From: JBCCXL01 sp039191605
GTDB taxonomy: Bacteria > Acidobacteriota > Thermoanaerobaculia > Multivoradales > JAHZIX01
Length of the DNA stretch: 64,000 nt
NCBI GenBank assembly: GCA_039191605.1
Contig: JBCCXL010000013.1
Location: 124,001-188,000, forward strand
Direction: 5' to 3'
The notes under the pieces were generated by a model that worked only from the letters and a program-made list of their open reading frames with translations, was not told where the DNA came from and made no database searches. The stretch's first letter is position 1, and each line of letters begins with the position of its first letter. A program made the position numbers and the translations under genes. Of the stretch, positions 34,390 through 43,178 are shown in pieces.

Positions 34390-35931
34390 ATGGCTTGGAA
34401 GACGTCGACGCTCGTAGAGCTTACTGAGGCTGAGGAATGGGCGGAGCTCGTTCGCTACGCCTCGGAGCATCTTCAAGGGGACCCGGAGGCGAGCTCGCTC
34501 TACATGTTCCGAGCCCTCGGTCATCAGCACACCGGGCAGCCCGAAGCAGCGATGGGGGATATTGACCGGGCGGTTGAGCTCGATCCTGCGAGCGCGGCGA
34601 CCTATTACCTTCGAGCGACGCTGCTCTCCGGCCGGGCGATTCAGGGAGGAACGGGAGAGGTTGATCTTCGAGCGGCGCTCGAAGACATAGACCAAGCGGT
34701 TCGCCTAGATCCAGAGGACAGGTCCTATCAGCAGCTGCGAAAGCAGATGAAGTCGAGACTGCTGGTTGGAAGCGGAAAGACTCGCAAGTTCCGCTTCCTC
34801 GACGCCTTCGGTGGGTGGGGAGACTTCGCGCTTCAGCTCTTCGTGCTCGCAGTGTTGATTCCTGTCGGCTATCTGAGCTTTCGGTCCCAACACCTCGAAC
34901 ATCAGACCTTTTTCCTCGCCGGGCTCTTTAGCTTGGTCGTCGCGGGCATCGCGGTAGGGCTTCTGACATTCCATTTTCTGTTTTCGCGCTGGGATGGAGT
35001 GCCGGGGGCGACGACCTACCGCTCACTACAGGTCGCGCTCCTCTGCAGTGGCGCCATCGTTTTGATCGCGGCGATCGCCATCGCTGCTGGCTCCCAAGGG
35101 GTGTCTCAGCTTCAGCCGAGCCATTTTCTTTTCCTGGCGGATTCGGTAGAGCTCGAGGATGCCTTCTCGGCCAGCAGCTTCCCAGGTTTCTGGTCGAGGC
35201 AGCAGGCTCAGGTCTTCTTCCCCCCGCTGCTGGTGATGATCTTCTTGTTCTTCTTCTCGCTCTTTGCCTTCCTCCAATATCAATCCTTATTCAAGCTAGC
35301 CATCATGGCCAACGCGGTATTCGCCGGCTATTCGATGACCTACTCCTTTCTGGCCAGGTTCTCCGACAACTTCAATCCCTCAGAAGCTCAGCTCCGCTTT
35401 TTCTTCGTCCACGTGCTGCTGCTCTATCTCCTCTACATCGTCTTTGGCGCTCTGAGCGCCTGGGCTGAGGAGCGCAAGGATGGATATACCTTCCTACCGA
35501 TTTTCGTGGGAGGCATCTACGGCATCGGATCCGGCTGGTTGGTGTCCGAGATCCTAGGCCCCGATGCGGGGATCTTCTCGGGCTTCACCTACCTGGCCTT
35601 CACCTGCCTTGGTGCTCTCGGAGTGGAGTTCTTTATCCGGAGAATCATGCCTTCGATGATCGTTCTGGGGATCGGTCTTTTCACCGGCGTCAAGCTGTCG
35701 GTAACGGAGTTTTCAGCGTCCCTTGTGGAGAAGATCGACGTCCCCATGCTTCGCTACTTCGAAGAGCGGATTCGAGCCGAGACCGGTGACGAGGTAGCCC
35801 TCGGGGGCGGAACATCTAATCTGAGCCTGGTCGCCTTCCTAACCCTCTCCATGGTGTTCTGGACTCTGCTGGGCTATGGGCTCTACCTCGCCCTCTTCTC
35901 CACTCAGTGGTGGACGGTGCTTGGGAAGTAA
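34390..35931 (+). CDS. TPR-containing polytopic membrane protein
   Basis: A 513-residue protein. Residues 1-125 contain two or three TPR-like repeats (SSLYMFRALGHQHTGQPEAA, DIDRAVELDPASAATYYLRA, ALEDIDQAVRLDPED). From about residue 145 there are about ten transmembrane helices (for example LQLFVLAVLIPVGYLSF, VALLCSGAIVLIAAIAIAAG, FVHVLLLYLLYIVFGALSAW, FLTLSMVFWTLLGYGLYLALF). GGAGGG at 34376-34381 supports the ATG at 34390. I know no family with this order. It stands alone, convergent with the SDR gene (39-nt gap with a small GGGGC-GGA-GCCCC hairpin). Its codons are less GC-rich than those of its neighbours. Confidence 0.75.
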   Translation: MAWKTSTLVELTEAEEWAELVRYASEHLQGDPEASSLYMFRALGHQHTGQPEAAMGDIDRAVELDPASAATYYLRATLLSGRAIQGGTGEVDLRAALEDIDQAVRLDPEDRSYQQLRKQMKSRLLVGSGKTRKFRFLDAFGGWGDFALQLFVLAVLIPVGYLSFRSQHLEHQTFFLAGLFSLVVAGIAVGLLTFHFLFSRWDGVPGATTYRSLQVALLCSGAIVLIAAIAIAAGSQGVSQLQPSHFLFLADSVELEDAFSASSFPGFWSRQQAQVFFPPLLVMIFLFFFSLFAFLQYQSLFKLAIMANAVFAGYSMTYSFLARFSDNFNPSEAQLRFFFVHVLLLYLLYIVFGALSAWAEERKDGYTFLPIFVGGIYGIGSGWLVSEILGPDAGIFSGFTYLAFTCLGALGVEFFIRRIMPSMIVLGIGLFTGVKLSVTEFSASLVEKIDVPMLRYFEERIRAETGDEVALGGGTSNLSLVAFLTLSMVFWTLLGYGLYLALFSTQWWTVLGK

Positions 35932-35970
35932 AGATCCTCTGGAAGTGATGGGGGCGGAGCCCCGGTTGCC

Positions 35971-36786
35971 TTAGAGCCCAAACTGCTCCCGAATCCCAGC
36001 CAGGAACGTCGCGTCATCCGCCTGCTTGCGGTGGGCGATGATCTGCTTGGCGTCGGGTCCGGCGGTGTAGCGCAGCTGGTCGGTGCCGTCGGTGGCGGCG
36101 CGGTAGATGACCTCGGCGACGAGCTCCGGTGGGGAGGCGTTGTCGCCGACGTTTTCAAAGCCGGCGAGGAGTTTGGAGACGACTTCCTGGTATTCGGTGA
36201 GGCTTTCATCGAGTGAAAGGTCGAAGGAGCGGCCGCCGAAGTCGGTGGCGATCATGCCGGGCTCGACGATTTTGACTCGCACTCCGATGGCGGCGAGCTC
36301 GAAGCTGAGGGCTTCGGAGAGGCCTTCGACGGCGAATTTGGAGCCGTGGTAGAGGGTGCCTAGGGGGAAGGTCATCTTGCCGCCGATGGAGGAGATGTTG
36401 ATGACCGTGCCGCTACCCTGGCGGCGGAAGTGGGGGAGGATCGCCTGGGTGGTTTCCAGCAGGCCGATGACGTTGACGTCGAATTGACGGCGGATCTTCT
36501 CGACGGGGGTGGCTTCCAGCAGGCCATAGGCGCCGTAGCCGGCGTTATTGAGCAGCACGTCCAGCTGGCCGAAGCGCTCGAGGCCTTCCTGCACCGCGGC
36601 GGTGATGGATTCGGCGTCCTGAACGTCCAGCCGGGTGACGAGAACGTTCTCCAGCTGCTGCAGCTCTTCCTCCCGCTCCGGGCTGCGCATCGTCGCGACG
36701 ACGTTCCAGCCTTCCTGCTGGAACCACTTGGCAGTGGCTCGGCCGATTCCGCTCGAGGCGCCGGTGATCAAGATCGTCTGACTCAT
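35971..36786 (-). CDS. Short-chain dehydrogenase/reductase
   Basis: A 271-residue classical SDR. The NAD(P)-binding motif is TGASSGIG (8-15), NNAG is at 80-83, and the catalytic residues are Ser132/133 (ISSIGG), Tyr146 and Lys150 (YHGSK). Basic residues after the second strand (ATMRSPER) favour NADPH. Sequence features such as LDVQDAESITAAVQEGLERFGQLDVLLNNAGYG are those of oxidoreductases often annotated as SDR family with unknown substrate. The C-terminal VAEVIYRAATDGTDQLRYTAGPDAK block is typical of this subgroup. It is probably monocistronic. Confidence 0.93.
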   Translation of the reverse strand: MSQTILITGASSGIGRATAKWFQQEGWNVVATMRSPEREEELQQLENVLVTRLDVQDAESITAAVQEGLERFGQLDVLLNNAGYGAYGLLEATPVEKIRRQFDVNVIGLLETTQAILPHFRRQGSGTVINISSIGGKMTFPLGTLYHGSKFAVEGLSEALSFELAAIGVRVKIVEPGMIATDFGGRSFDLSLDESLTEYQEVVSKLLAGFENVGDNASPPELVAEVIYRAATDGTDQLRYTAGPDAKQIIAHRKQADDATFLAGIREQFGL

Positions 36787-36962
36787 GAGGGATGCTCCTT
36801 AGGCTCGGGGAGGGATTGAGTTCGCTATCTGACGAGCTCAAGAGTAAGGAGCACAGAGCCTTCGGGCATCAGCGAGACGCGCCAAGCTATCGGCAAATCG
36901 CGCCAGGCCGGAAGGGCTGGCGAGATCTCAGCTGCTCGAGATCGAGGGGCTCCAATGAAAAC

Positions 36963-36990
36963 GAGCCCCTCGGCTTGCGCCGAGGGGCTC
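36963..36990 (-). terminator. Rho-independent terminator of the M28 peptidase gene
   Basis: GAGCCCCTCGGC (36963-36974), loop TTGC, GCCGAGGGGCTC (36979-36990): a perfect 12-bp stem. On the minus strand it is followed by CGTTTTCATT. It lies 52 nt past the peptidase stop. Confidence 0.88.
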
Positions 36991-37041
36991 GATCGAAACG
37001 AAGAAGCGGAGTGAGAGACCTAGGGCATCACTCTCCAGCCA

Positions 37042-38769
37042 CTACTCTCCAGCCACCTCAGCGAGGGCCGCTTTGCGGGCGGCCTCGAATTCGTCGCCGG
37101 GGTTCCAGGCGGGCAGGGTGTCGGTGTTGGAGACGGTGAGGCCGACGAAGAAGCCTAGCTGGGCGTTTTCGGCGGCGCCTTCGAGGTTCCAGGTGATGTC
37201 GAATTCATCGCTGGGCTGGTGGTAGTGGGTGCGGTTCCACTCGCCGAGGGCTTCGGCGGTGGGGCCGTTGGGGTCGAGGAATTCGGTGCCCTGGGCCATG
37301 TAGAGGGCGGGGACGCCGATCTTGGCGAAGGCGAATTGATCGGAGCGGTAGTAGGAGCCCTGGGTGGGATCGACTTCGCCTCGTACGGTGCGGCCCTGGA
37401 ACTCGGCGATGCGGGTGGTGAGGTTATCGAGGGTGGACTTGCCGAAGCCGACCAGGGGTAGATCCTTGGTGCGGCCCCAGATGCCGGGGGCGTCGAAGTT
37501 GACGTTGGCGGCGAGCCTGCCGGCGTGGAAGGTGGGGTTGGCGGCGTAGTATTTGGCGCCCAGCAGGCCCTGTTCTTCCGCGCCGACGGCGAGGATCAGG
37601 GTGGAGCGCCGGGGGCGCTCGGGAAGGGCGGCGATGGCCTCGGCGACCTCCAGCAGCTGACCGGTGCCGGCGGCATTGTCGCGGGCGCCGTTGTAGATGG
37701 AGTCCCCCTCGTCGTTGGCGCGGCCGATGCCCAGGTGATCGTGGTGGGCGGTGTAGACCACCGCTTCATCCGCTAGCTCTGGATCGCTGCCGGGGAGCAC
37801 GCCGCCGACGTTGGCGGTCTCCACCCGGGCGAGGGCGTTGGTGAGGTAGAGGGAGGTGGTCGCAGCCAGGGAGACCGGCTGGAAGTCCTTGCTGCGGGCG
37901 GCTTCCCGCAGCGCCTCCAGATCCTGCCCGCCGGCGGCGGCGAGGCGCGCGGCGGCGTCGTTGGTGAGCCAGGCGGCGACCTGCACTCGGGGCTCGTCGG
38001 GGCTCGCCGGCAGCTCGAATTGGGGGCCGGTCCAGGAGGTCTGCACCACCTGCCAGGGGTAGCCGGCAGAGGGGCTGGTGTGAATGATGATGGCGCCGGC
38101 GGCGCCCTTGGCGGCGGCGATCTCGTATTTGTAGGTCCAGCGGCCGTAGTAGAGGCGCCGGTCGCCCTCGAAGAGGTCGGCGCTCCAGTCGGGATCGTTG
38201 TTGAGCATCAGCAGCACTTTGCCGCTGACGTCGACGTCTTTGTAGTCGTTCCAGCCGTATTCCGGAGCCTCGATGCCGTAGCCGACGAAGACCACCTCGG
38301 CGCCGTTGAGGGCGGCGGTCTCGCTCTGCACGCCGGAGCCGGCGATGAAGTCGTCCCAGAATTTCATCGTCACGGTGTCATCGGCGGTGAGGAAGTCCCA
38401 GGTGTCGGGGCTCTGGGCCTCGATGCTCACCACCTCGAAGGGCTGATCCCAGCCGGTGTCGAAGGCGGGCTGGTAGCCGAAGGTCTCCAGCTTCTGGGCG
38501 ATGTATTCACGAGCTTTGCGGTCGCCCTCGGAGGCCGGGCCGCGACCCTCCATGGCGTCACCGGAAAGGCGTAGGACGTGCTCGGTGATGCCTCCGGCGT
38601 TGATCGCCTTGGCGGAGGCGAGCTCCGCCTCTGTCGGGGCGAAGGTGGCTGCGGCGCTATCGTCGGAAGCAGCGTCTTCCGATGACTGCGGAGCGCAGGC
38701 GGTGAGTAGAGCGACAAGGGAAAGGGTGAGTAGTGTACCTAGGGTAGGGAATCGTTTGAGAGATAGCAT
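37042..38769 (-). CDS. M28-family metallopeptidase, lipoprotein
   Basis: A 575-residue protein. The N-terminus MLSLKRFPTLGTLLTLSLVALLTAC ends in a lipobox (LTAC, Cys25), so it is acylated. A PA-like insert (about 120-290) carries GAAGAIIIHTSPSAGYPW. The M28 di-zinc core shows VVYTAHHDHLG, NGARDNAAGTG, the catalytic pair in VGAEEQGLLGAKYYA, and the final ligand region NRTHYHQPSDEFD. These are aminopeptidases of the M28 aminopeptidase/PSMA type, acting on peptides at the outer face of a membrane. All ligands appear present. It is monocistronic, with a strong terminator 52 nt downstream. Confidence 0.94.
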   Translation of the reverse strand: MLSLKRFPTLGTLLTLSLVALLTACAPQSSEDAASDDSAAATFAPTEAELASAKAINAGGITEHVLRLSGDAMEGRGPASEGDRKAREYIAQKLETFGYQPAFDTGWDQPFEVVSIEAQSPDTWDFLTADDTVTMKFWDDFIAGSGVQSETAALNGAEVVFVGYGIEAPEYGWNDYKDVDVSGKVLLMLNNDPDWSADLFEGDRRLYYGRWTYKYEIAAAKGAAGAIIIHTSPSAGYPWQVVQTSWTGPQFELPASPDEPRVQVAAWLTNDAAARLAAAGGQDLEALREAARSKDFQPVSLAATTSLYLTNALARVETANVGGVLPGSDPELADEAVVYTAHHDHLGIGRANDEGDSIYNGARDNAAGTGQLLEVAEAIAALPERPRRSTLILAVGAEEQGLLGAKYYAANPTFHAGRLAANVNFDAPGIWGRTKDLPLVGFGKSTLDNLTTRIAEFQGRTVRGEVDPTQGSYYRSDQFAFAKIGVPALYMAQGTEFLDPNGPTAEALGEWNRTHYHQPSDEFDITWNLEGAAENAQLGFFVGLTVSNTDTLPAWNPGDEFEAARKAALAEVAGE

Positions 38770-38880
38770 GGTTTGATTGGATCCTTCTACTGAATCATCA
38801 GTTCTGCGTTAGCGACCTCAACAATGTACCAGGACTGCTTCTTGGGGACTGCTTCTTGCGAGCCGTGGCAAGGCCGGGGT

Positions 38881-39855
38881 ATGTTTGCCGGGACGATGAA
38901 TTTACGCAGCCTAGCGACGGATTGTTTGCTGCTCTCCTGGGCCCTGCCGGCTCGGCGCCTTCCCGCGTTGCGGGAGCCTTTGCGCTACGAGACCCGGCTG
39001 GTGAACGGCGAGCGTCGGGTCCAGGTGATGGCGCTGCTCTTTCATTCCGGGGGGCTGCGAGTTTCGAATCTGCCCCGGCTGCCGCTGACCCACCCCCAGC
39101 TCAATCTCTGCGCCGCGGTGCGAGACCCGGCGGGGGTGCCCTCGCTGCTCTTCCTGCGGGTGCTGGTGCCATCCTGGGTGCTTCCGGCGGCCCGCCTGCT
39201 GGCGGGGCATCCCACGCGCTCCGGAGCGATGGACTTTCCCCGCCCCTCCCGCGATCCGGAGGTCGACCGCTGGAGCTGGGAGGCCACCCGGGAACATCGG
39301 CTCGCTCTCTCCGCCCAGCGCTACGCTTCCGGTACGGCTTCCAGCTCCGGGAACGGGGCAGCGAGGCCGGTAGGTGAGGGGATGGACTATCGCGCGGTGG
39401 TGGATGCGCTGCTGCGTCGTCGCCGGACCTACTTTTTGGTGGCCGGTGGGTATCGCTGCCTGGAAACTTCGGTGCGGGAGGTGGAGCCCTGGCCGCTGGC
39501 GGTGAATTGTGAGTCCCTCGCCCTTTTGGAGGGTTGGCTGCCGGCCGGCGACGAGAACAATACGCCCTTTCCCCAGCCGGAGCTGGCGGTGCTGCTGCCG
39601 GAGCTGGCGATGACGTCGGAGTATTGCATCGCTCCGGAGGCGCTGACGGCGTCGGTTCCAGAGCCGGTCACCAGCCGCCGCACGCCCCTCATCGAGGCGC
39701 CTCGGTCCTTTGCCGCCCGGTCTCTTGTTGCCCGGTCTTTGGCCGCCCGGTCTTCGGTGGCTCGATGGACGGGGCGGTCCGTCGCCAAGTCCATGGCGTC
39801 CGAAGGCGAGGACGCTTCCCGAGGCGTCCTGCCGAGGCCGAGGCGAGCTTCCTGA
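38881..39855 (+). CDS. Conserved protein, possibly DUF2071-like
   Basis: A 324-residue protein from ATG 38881 (ATG 38896 also possible; neither has a strong ribosome binding site). The segments LLLSWALPARRLPALREPLRYE, VQVMALLFHSGGLRVSNLPRLPL and LLFLRVLVPSWVLPAARLLAG recall the YqjF/DUF2071 family, but the match is from memory and weak. The C-terminus (residues about 278-297) is a 5-residue repeat (AARSL-VARSL-AARSS-VARWT) encoded by four 15-bp units at 39712-39771, so the tail is probably not part of the fold. An SRPBCC protein follows 45 nt later and may be cotranscribed. No function is assigned. Confidence 0.6.
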   Translation: MFAGTMNLRSLATDCLLLSWALPARRLPALREPLRYETRLVNGERRVQVMALLFHSGGLRVSNLPRLPLTHPQLNLCAAVRDPAGVPSLLFLRVLVPSWVLPAARLLAGHPTRSGAMDFPRPSRDPEVDRWSWEATREHRLALSAQRYASGTASSSGNGAARPVGEGMDYRAVVDALLRRRRTYFLVAGGYRCLETSVREVEPWPLAVNCESLALLEGWLPAGDENNTPFPQPELAVLLPELAMTSEYCIAPEALTASVPEPVTSRRTPLIEAPRSFAARSLVARSLAARSSVARWTGRSVAKSMASEGEDASRGVLPRPRRAS

Positions 39856-39900
39856 AGCCTTCGTCCGCAGCTTTTCTAGGGAGGAGGAGACGAGGTAGAG

Positions 39901-40464
39901 ATGATGAGTAACAAAGATCAGCCCGATTCAACGCCCTCCAGCCCCCGTCAAAGCGCTGCGGATGCCCTCATCGAGGAGATCGTCAAGGCGCCGGTGCGGG
40001 TGGAGCGGGTCTACGTGCAGCATCTGGAAGCTCCGCCGGAGAAGGTCTTTCCCACCCTCTGTCCGGTGGAGGAGGTGCGATGGGTAGACGGCTGGGAGCC
40101 TAGCTCGGTGCTCACCGTCAGCGGCCGTGCGGAGCCCGATTGTGTCTTCGTCACCGGCAGCGGCGAGGGGGAATCGGTGTGGGTGGTTACCGAGCACGAC
40201 CCCGAGAATTTTCGGCTCTCGATGGTGAAGGTGATCCCCAAGATCGGGGTGACGGTGATTCGCATCGAGCTCGAGGCGAAGACCGGTGAAGATGGCCAGC
40301 CGGCGACCGCGGCCCACGTCGCCTATCAGCGGACCGCCCTCGGTGCGGAGGGGGAGGGCTTCGTCGCCTCCTTTACCGAGGAGGCCTACGAGATCTTCAT
40401 GAAGCGCTGGGAAGAGGAGCTGAACCACTACCTGCGCACCGGCGAGAACCTGAGCAGCGTCTGA
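39901..40464 (+). CDS. SRPBCC-fold protein (polyketide cyclase/dehydrase-like)
   Basis: A 187-residue protein. After a Ser/Pro-rich start, VERVYVQHLEAPPEKVFPTLCPVEEVRWVDGWEP opens a START/SRPBCC-like domain, with strands FVTGSGEGESVWVVTEHD, LSMVKVIPKIGVTVIRIEL and the closing helix SFTEEAYEIFMKRWEEELNHYL. Members bind small hydrophobic molecules; none of the residues shown define a reaction. GAGGAGGAGA 10-20 nt before the ATG serves as the ribosome binding site. A 16-bp tandem repeat lies downstream. Confidence 0.82.
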   Translation: MMSNKDQPDSTPSSPRQSAADALIEEIVKAPVRVERVYVQHLEAPPEKVFPTLCPVEEVRWVDGWEPSSVLTVSGRAEPDCVFVTGSGEGESVWVVTEHDPENFRLSMVKVIPKIGVTVIRIELEAKTGEDGQPATAAHVAYQRTALGAEGEGFVASFTEEAYEIFMKRWEEELNHYLRTGENLSSV

Positions 40465-40506
40465 CAGGCTTCCGCTTCGGATGATGCATGGTTTGCACCC
40501 AGGGCT

Positions 40507-40565
40507 GCCTAGACTCAAGGTTACCTGAGCTGGAGGCTGCCTGAGCTGGGTGTAACCTGAGCTGG
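40507..40565. repeat. 16-bp tandem repeat, four units
   Basis: The core CCTGAGCTGG recurs at exact 16-bp spacing (units starting 40507, 40523, 40539, 40555), with the first unit most diverged. The block lies between two convergent genes. Confidence 0.88.
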
Positions 40566-40601
40566 GTGCAAATAGCGCGGAGGGCAGAGTGAGCTCAGGG
40601 C

Positions 40602-42260
40602 TCAGGCGGCGCTGGCGTCCCCCACTTCTCGGGTCCCTACTTCTCGGGTCGCCGGCTCTGTGGTGATCGGCCGACGGCTTCCGGGGCGCAGGCTGGCCCA
40701 GAAGGTTTCCCACTCGAGGCCGGCCCATATCTTGATCCCCTGAGTCAGCGGCTTGACGGATTCCCGCTCCAGCCCAAAGCTGCCGGAAAAATCCCGCCAC
40801 TCTTCGTTGCGCTGGCCGTAGAGGCCGAGTCGCTGACGCTTCTCGGCGAGACGCACCAGCCGTGCCTTGTAGGTCTTCATGAACTTGTAGGCCGCGGTGG
40901 CCTGCCATACCGGCTGGCCGAAGAGGGGGATGGCGAGGGCCTCGACATCGCGATAGACCGGGGAGACCACGCCGAGGTAGTAGAGGGCGGTGTCCATCAA
41001 GAAGGAGGCGCCGGTGAGCTGGGCGTCTCCCAGCAGTTCGTATTTGTCGGTGTAGAGGGCCTCGAGCCAGCGCGGGTAAGAGCGCAGGAAGAGATCGTTG
41101 TGCTGATCCAGGGCCTCGCCGAGGGCGTCGCCCGGCAGCTCTCCATCCAGCTGGCGCTGCAGCAGCCGGGCGGTGGCGTAGATGGAGATCGAGGCGTGAT
41201 CCAGGCCGGGGCTGTAATAGGGGTCGAGGAAGGCGGCGGCGTCTCCCACCAGGGCCCAGCCGCGGTCGGCGTAGCGCTCGGTGCGGTAGGGCAGATGGCT
41301 ATAGGACATGGCGTCGCCATCGGCGATCTCGGCGTCTTCCAGCAGCTCCCGAAGGCCAGGGGTGGTGGTGACGAATTCTCGGTAGCGGTCGATCTTCGAG
41401 CCGCTGCCGGGAAGCTCGAAGCGGCTCTTGTCCCACACCAGGCCGATGCTGTCGAGGCCACCGGCGAGGGGGATCGCCCAGGCCCACCAGCCGCGACCGC
41501 AGAAGTGATTGGTGGCCAGGCGGCGGGCGGCGCCGAGGCGCTTTAGCTTCGGAGTTCTGGGATCGGCCCCGAGCACCGCCGTGCCGTCGAGGTCCTTGAC
41601 TCCTCTCCAGCGGCCCCAGACGGCCGCCGTGGGGTGCTCTTCCACTCGCCTCCGCAGGCCGAGCTGGCGGGAGAGAATTGTATTTCTTCCGCTGGCGTCG
41701 ATCACCCACCGAGCCCGTAGGCTCTGGGGACCCGACTCGCCTTCGAAGCACACCCGGTGGGGGCCGTCCTCCGCCAGCTCCACGTTCCGGACTCGCGCCG
41801 GGCGCAGAATCTGAGCCCCCTCGGCAACGGCTAGCTCCCGCAGGCGGCGCTCCAGCGAGACGCGGTGGAGCTGGAAGCTGGGGATGCCGGGAATGTGCTC
41901 GGCTCCGACCTCCGACATTTCCTCTAGCCGGGTGGCGTCGGAAGAGGAAAACCAATAGCGCAGGCCGTGCTTCGGCAGGTGCTCTTCGGAGAGCAGGTCG
42001 TAGAGGCCGAGGACCCGGTAGAGAAAGAAGGCGGAGAGCTCCACCGTCGCTTCACCGACGTTGCCGACTTTGTATTCGCCTTCGGCCCGGGCTTCCAGCA
42101 CGATGCTGCGGGTCCCGGGGCGCAGGCGGCCGAGAAGGGTGGCGAAGGCAGCGCCGGCGAAGCCGCCGCCGAGAATCACCACGTCGACGACGGGATCCTC
42201 GGTGGGGGTGGGGTTGTGGTGGGTCTGGGTGGAGGAGGCAGCGTTGGGGTGCGAGCTCAT
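40602..42260 (-). CDS. Flavin-dependent halogenase-like FAD oxidoreductase
   Basis: A 552-residue protein. The FAD-binding Rossmann motif VVILGGGFAG lies at 27-36. Further motifs are RWVIDASGRN, WGRWRGVKD, the tryptophan pair motif WAWAIP (WxWxIP) near residues 255-262, and WALVGDAAAFLDPYYSPGLDHAS near 335-357. GxGxxG plus WxWxIP are hallmarks of flavin-dependent halogenases; related enzymes in polyene and fatty-acid-type pathways may be desaturases or oxidases instead, so halogenation is not proven. The catalytic lysine of tryptophan halogenases cannot be placed with certainty. A 15-bp duplication (40624-40653) encodes TREVG-TREVG at the C-terminus. The next gene upstream on the same strand is a hotdog dehydratase, 193 nt away. 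Confidence 0.85.
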   Translation of the reverse strand: MSSHPNAASSTQTHHNPTPTEDPVVDVVILGGGFAGAAFATLLGRLRPGTRSIVLEARAEGEYKVGNVGEATVELSAFFLYRVLGLYDLLSEEHLPKHGLRYWFSSSDATRLEEMSEVGAEHIPGIPSFQLHRVSLERRLRELAVAEGAQILRPARVRNVELAEDGPHRVCFEGESGPQSLRARWVIDASGRNTILSRQLGLRRRVEEHPTAAVWGRWRGVKDLDGTAVLGADPRTPKLKRLGAARRLATNHFCGRGWWAWAIPLAGGLDSIGLVWDKSRFELPGSGSKIDRYREFVTTTPGLRELLEDAEIADGDAMSYSHLPYRTERYADRGWALVGDAAAFLDPYYSPGLDHASISIYATARLLQRQLDGELPGDALGEALDQHNDLFLRSYPRWLEALYTDKYELLGDAQLTGASFLMDTALYYLGVVSPVYRDVEALAIPLFGQPVWQATAAYKFMKTYKARLVRLAEKRQRLGLYGQRNEEWRDFSGSFGLERESVKPLTQGIKIWAGLEWETFWASLRPGSRRPITTEPATREVGTREVGDASAA

Positions 42261-42385
42261 GGTGTAGGTATGCCTCGAATCAGCCTGTGGCGAGCTGTTC
42301 TCATCACCCCGAGGATCGGAGGGAGGCTCGGCTCAGGTCGGGTGCAATTGCCTCAGCCTATCAGTCGAGGGGCCGGTGCCGACGA

Positions 42386-42415
42386 TTCTCTAGAAAGCGG
42401 TTCTCTAGAAAGCGG
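42386..42415. repeat. Exact 15-bp duplication
   Basis: TTCTCTAGAAAGCGG occurs twice, directly adjacent, between the dehydratase and halogenase-like genes. Confidence 0.9.
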
Positions 42416-42453
42416 CCTTCTGGAGGCTGCGCTGTTCTCGACAGTGGAGTGGG

Positions 42454-42927
42454 TCAGGAGGGTAGGGCCCAGTTCGAGAGACGGCCTCCGAGCACCGGCG
42501 CCTCGTCTTCTTGGCGCCAGACTTCGATGTCGTACATCACTAGGGCGCCGGCTCCACCGTGGCGCTGGATCCGCACCCCCAGGGGGTCGTCTACGGTGAC
42601 CGTAGGACGCCGCAGCTGGAGCCTTCGCAAGCCGACTAAGTATCCCTGAATCGGTTCTTGGGGTGCAGCGCCTTCCGGAGGCGGTGCTATCGCCGTCAGC
42701 AAGCCCCGGTGGAGCAGAGCTTCGTGCACCGCCGCGGCCTGGGCCGCAAGCTCCACCGCCATCATGGTGGAAGCCCGGCCCTCGGTGGCGGCGGGGCAGT
42801 TCGCCGGGATCCAGCCGGTGGCCAGCAGAAGTCCCTCCTCAGCCTTCTCGATCTCCCGCAGCAGGAGCATGCCGTCACGATGGGGGAGGAGTTGGGGGAT
42901 GGGAGGGAAAGTGATTTCAGCAGTCAT
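42454..42927 (-). CDS. ApeP/FabZ-like hotdog dehydratase
   Basis: A 157-residue protein from the ATG at 42927 (MTAEITFPPIPQLLPHRDGM); the frame stays open upstream but that part is low complexity. IPQLLPHRDGMLLLREIEKAEEGLLLA and the helix ASTMMAVELAAQAAAVHEALL are those of the 3-hydroxyacyl-ACP dehydratases of the ApeP/FabZ hotdog class; the histidine of PHRDG is the expected catalytic residue. ApeP-like enzymes work in aryl polyene and related lipid pathways. Neither a ketosynthase nor an acyl carrier protein is seen nearby. The halogenase-like FAD enzyme lies downstream on the same strand, and the pair may act on the same product. No clear ribosome binding site. Confidence 0.78.
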   Translation of the reverse strand: MTAEITFPPIPQLLPHRDGMLLLREIEKAEEGLLLATGWIPANCPAATEGRASTMMAVELAAQAAAVHEALLHRGLLTAIAPPPEGAAPQEPIQGYLVGLRRLQLRRPTVTVDDPLGVRIQRHGGAGALVMYDIEVWRQEDEAPVLGGRLSNWALPS

Positions 42928-42989
42928 AGAAGGAGGTAGAGAAGCCGGTCGGGAGCTCCTCTCCACTAGAAGATTGAGGGTTGGCCTGG

Positions 42990-43029
42990 GCTCTTGAGAG
43001 CTGCGCTGTGCTCTTGAGAGCTGTGCTGT
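42990..43029. repeat. 20-bp duplication
   Basis: Two adjacent 20-bp units (starting GCTCTTGAGAGCTG) differ at one base. Each contains the palindrome GCTCTTGAGAGC. Confidence 0.85.
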
Positions 43030-43150
43030 CGAGGGTAGACGCCCTTGCAGCCAGTGGGGGCTGAGGGAGGACGAAATTATACAGCCGGGAGCAGCTGCTA
43101 CCGCGATATGTCCTTGAGGTGACGGCGCCGTGAGCATCTGAATGCAGGGG

Positions 43151-43178
43151 TTGGACAAGGGCGAGAGGTGGTTATACT
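43151..43178 (+). promoter_or_regulatory. Promoter-like element, far upstream of the TonB receptor
   Basis: TTGGAC (43151-43156), a 16-nt spacer, then TATACT (43173-43178), a good -10 match. If used, it would give the receptor a leader of about 770 nt, long enough for structured RNA or a small upstream gene. Confidence 0.4.
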
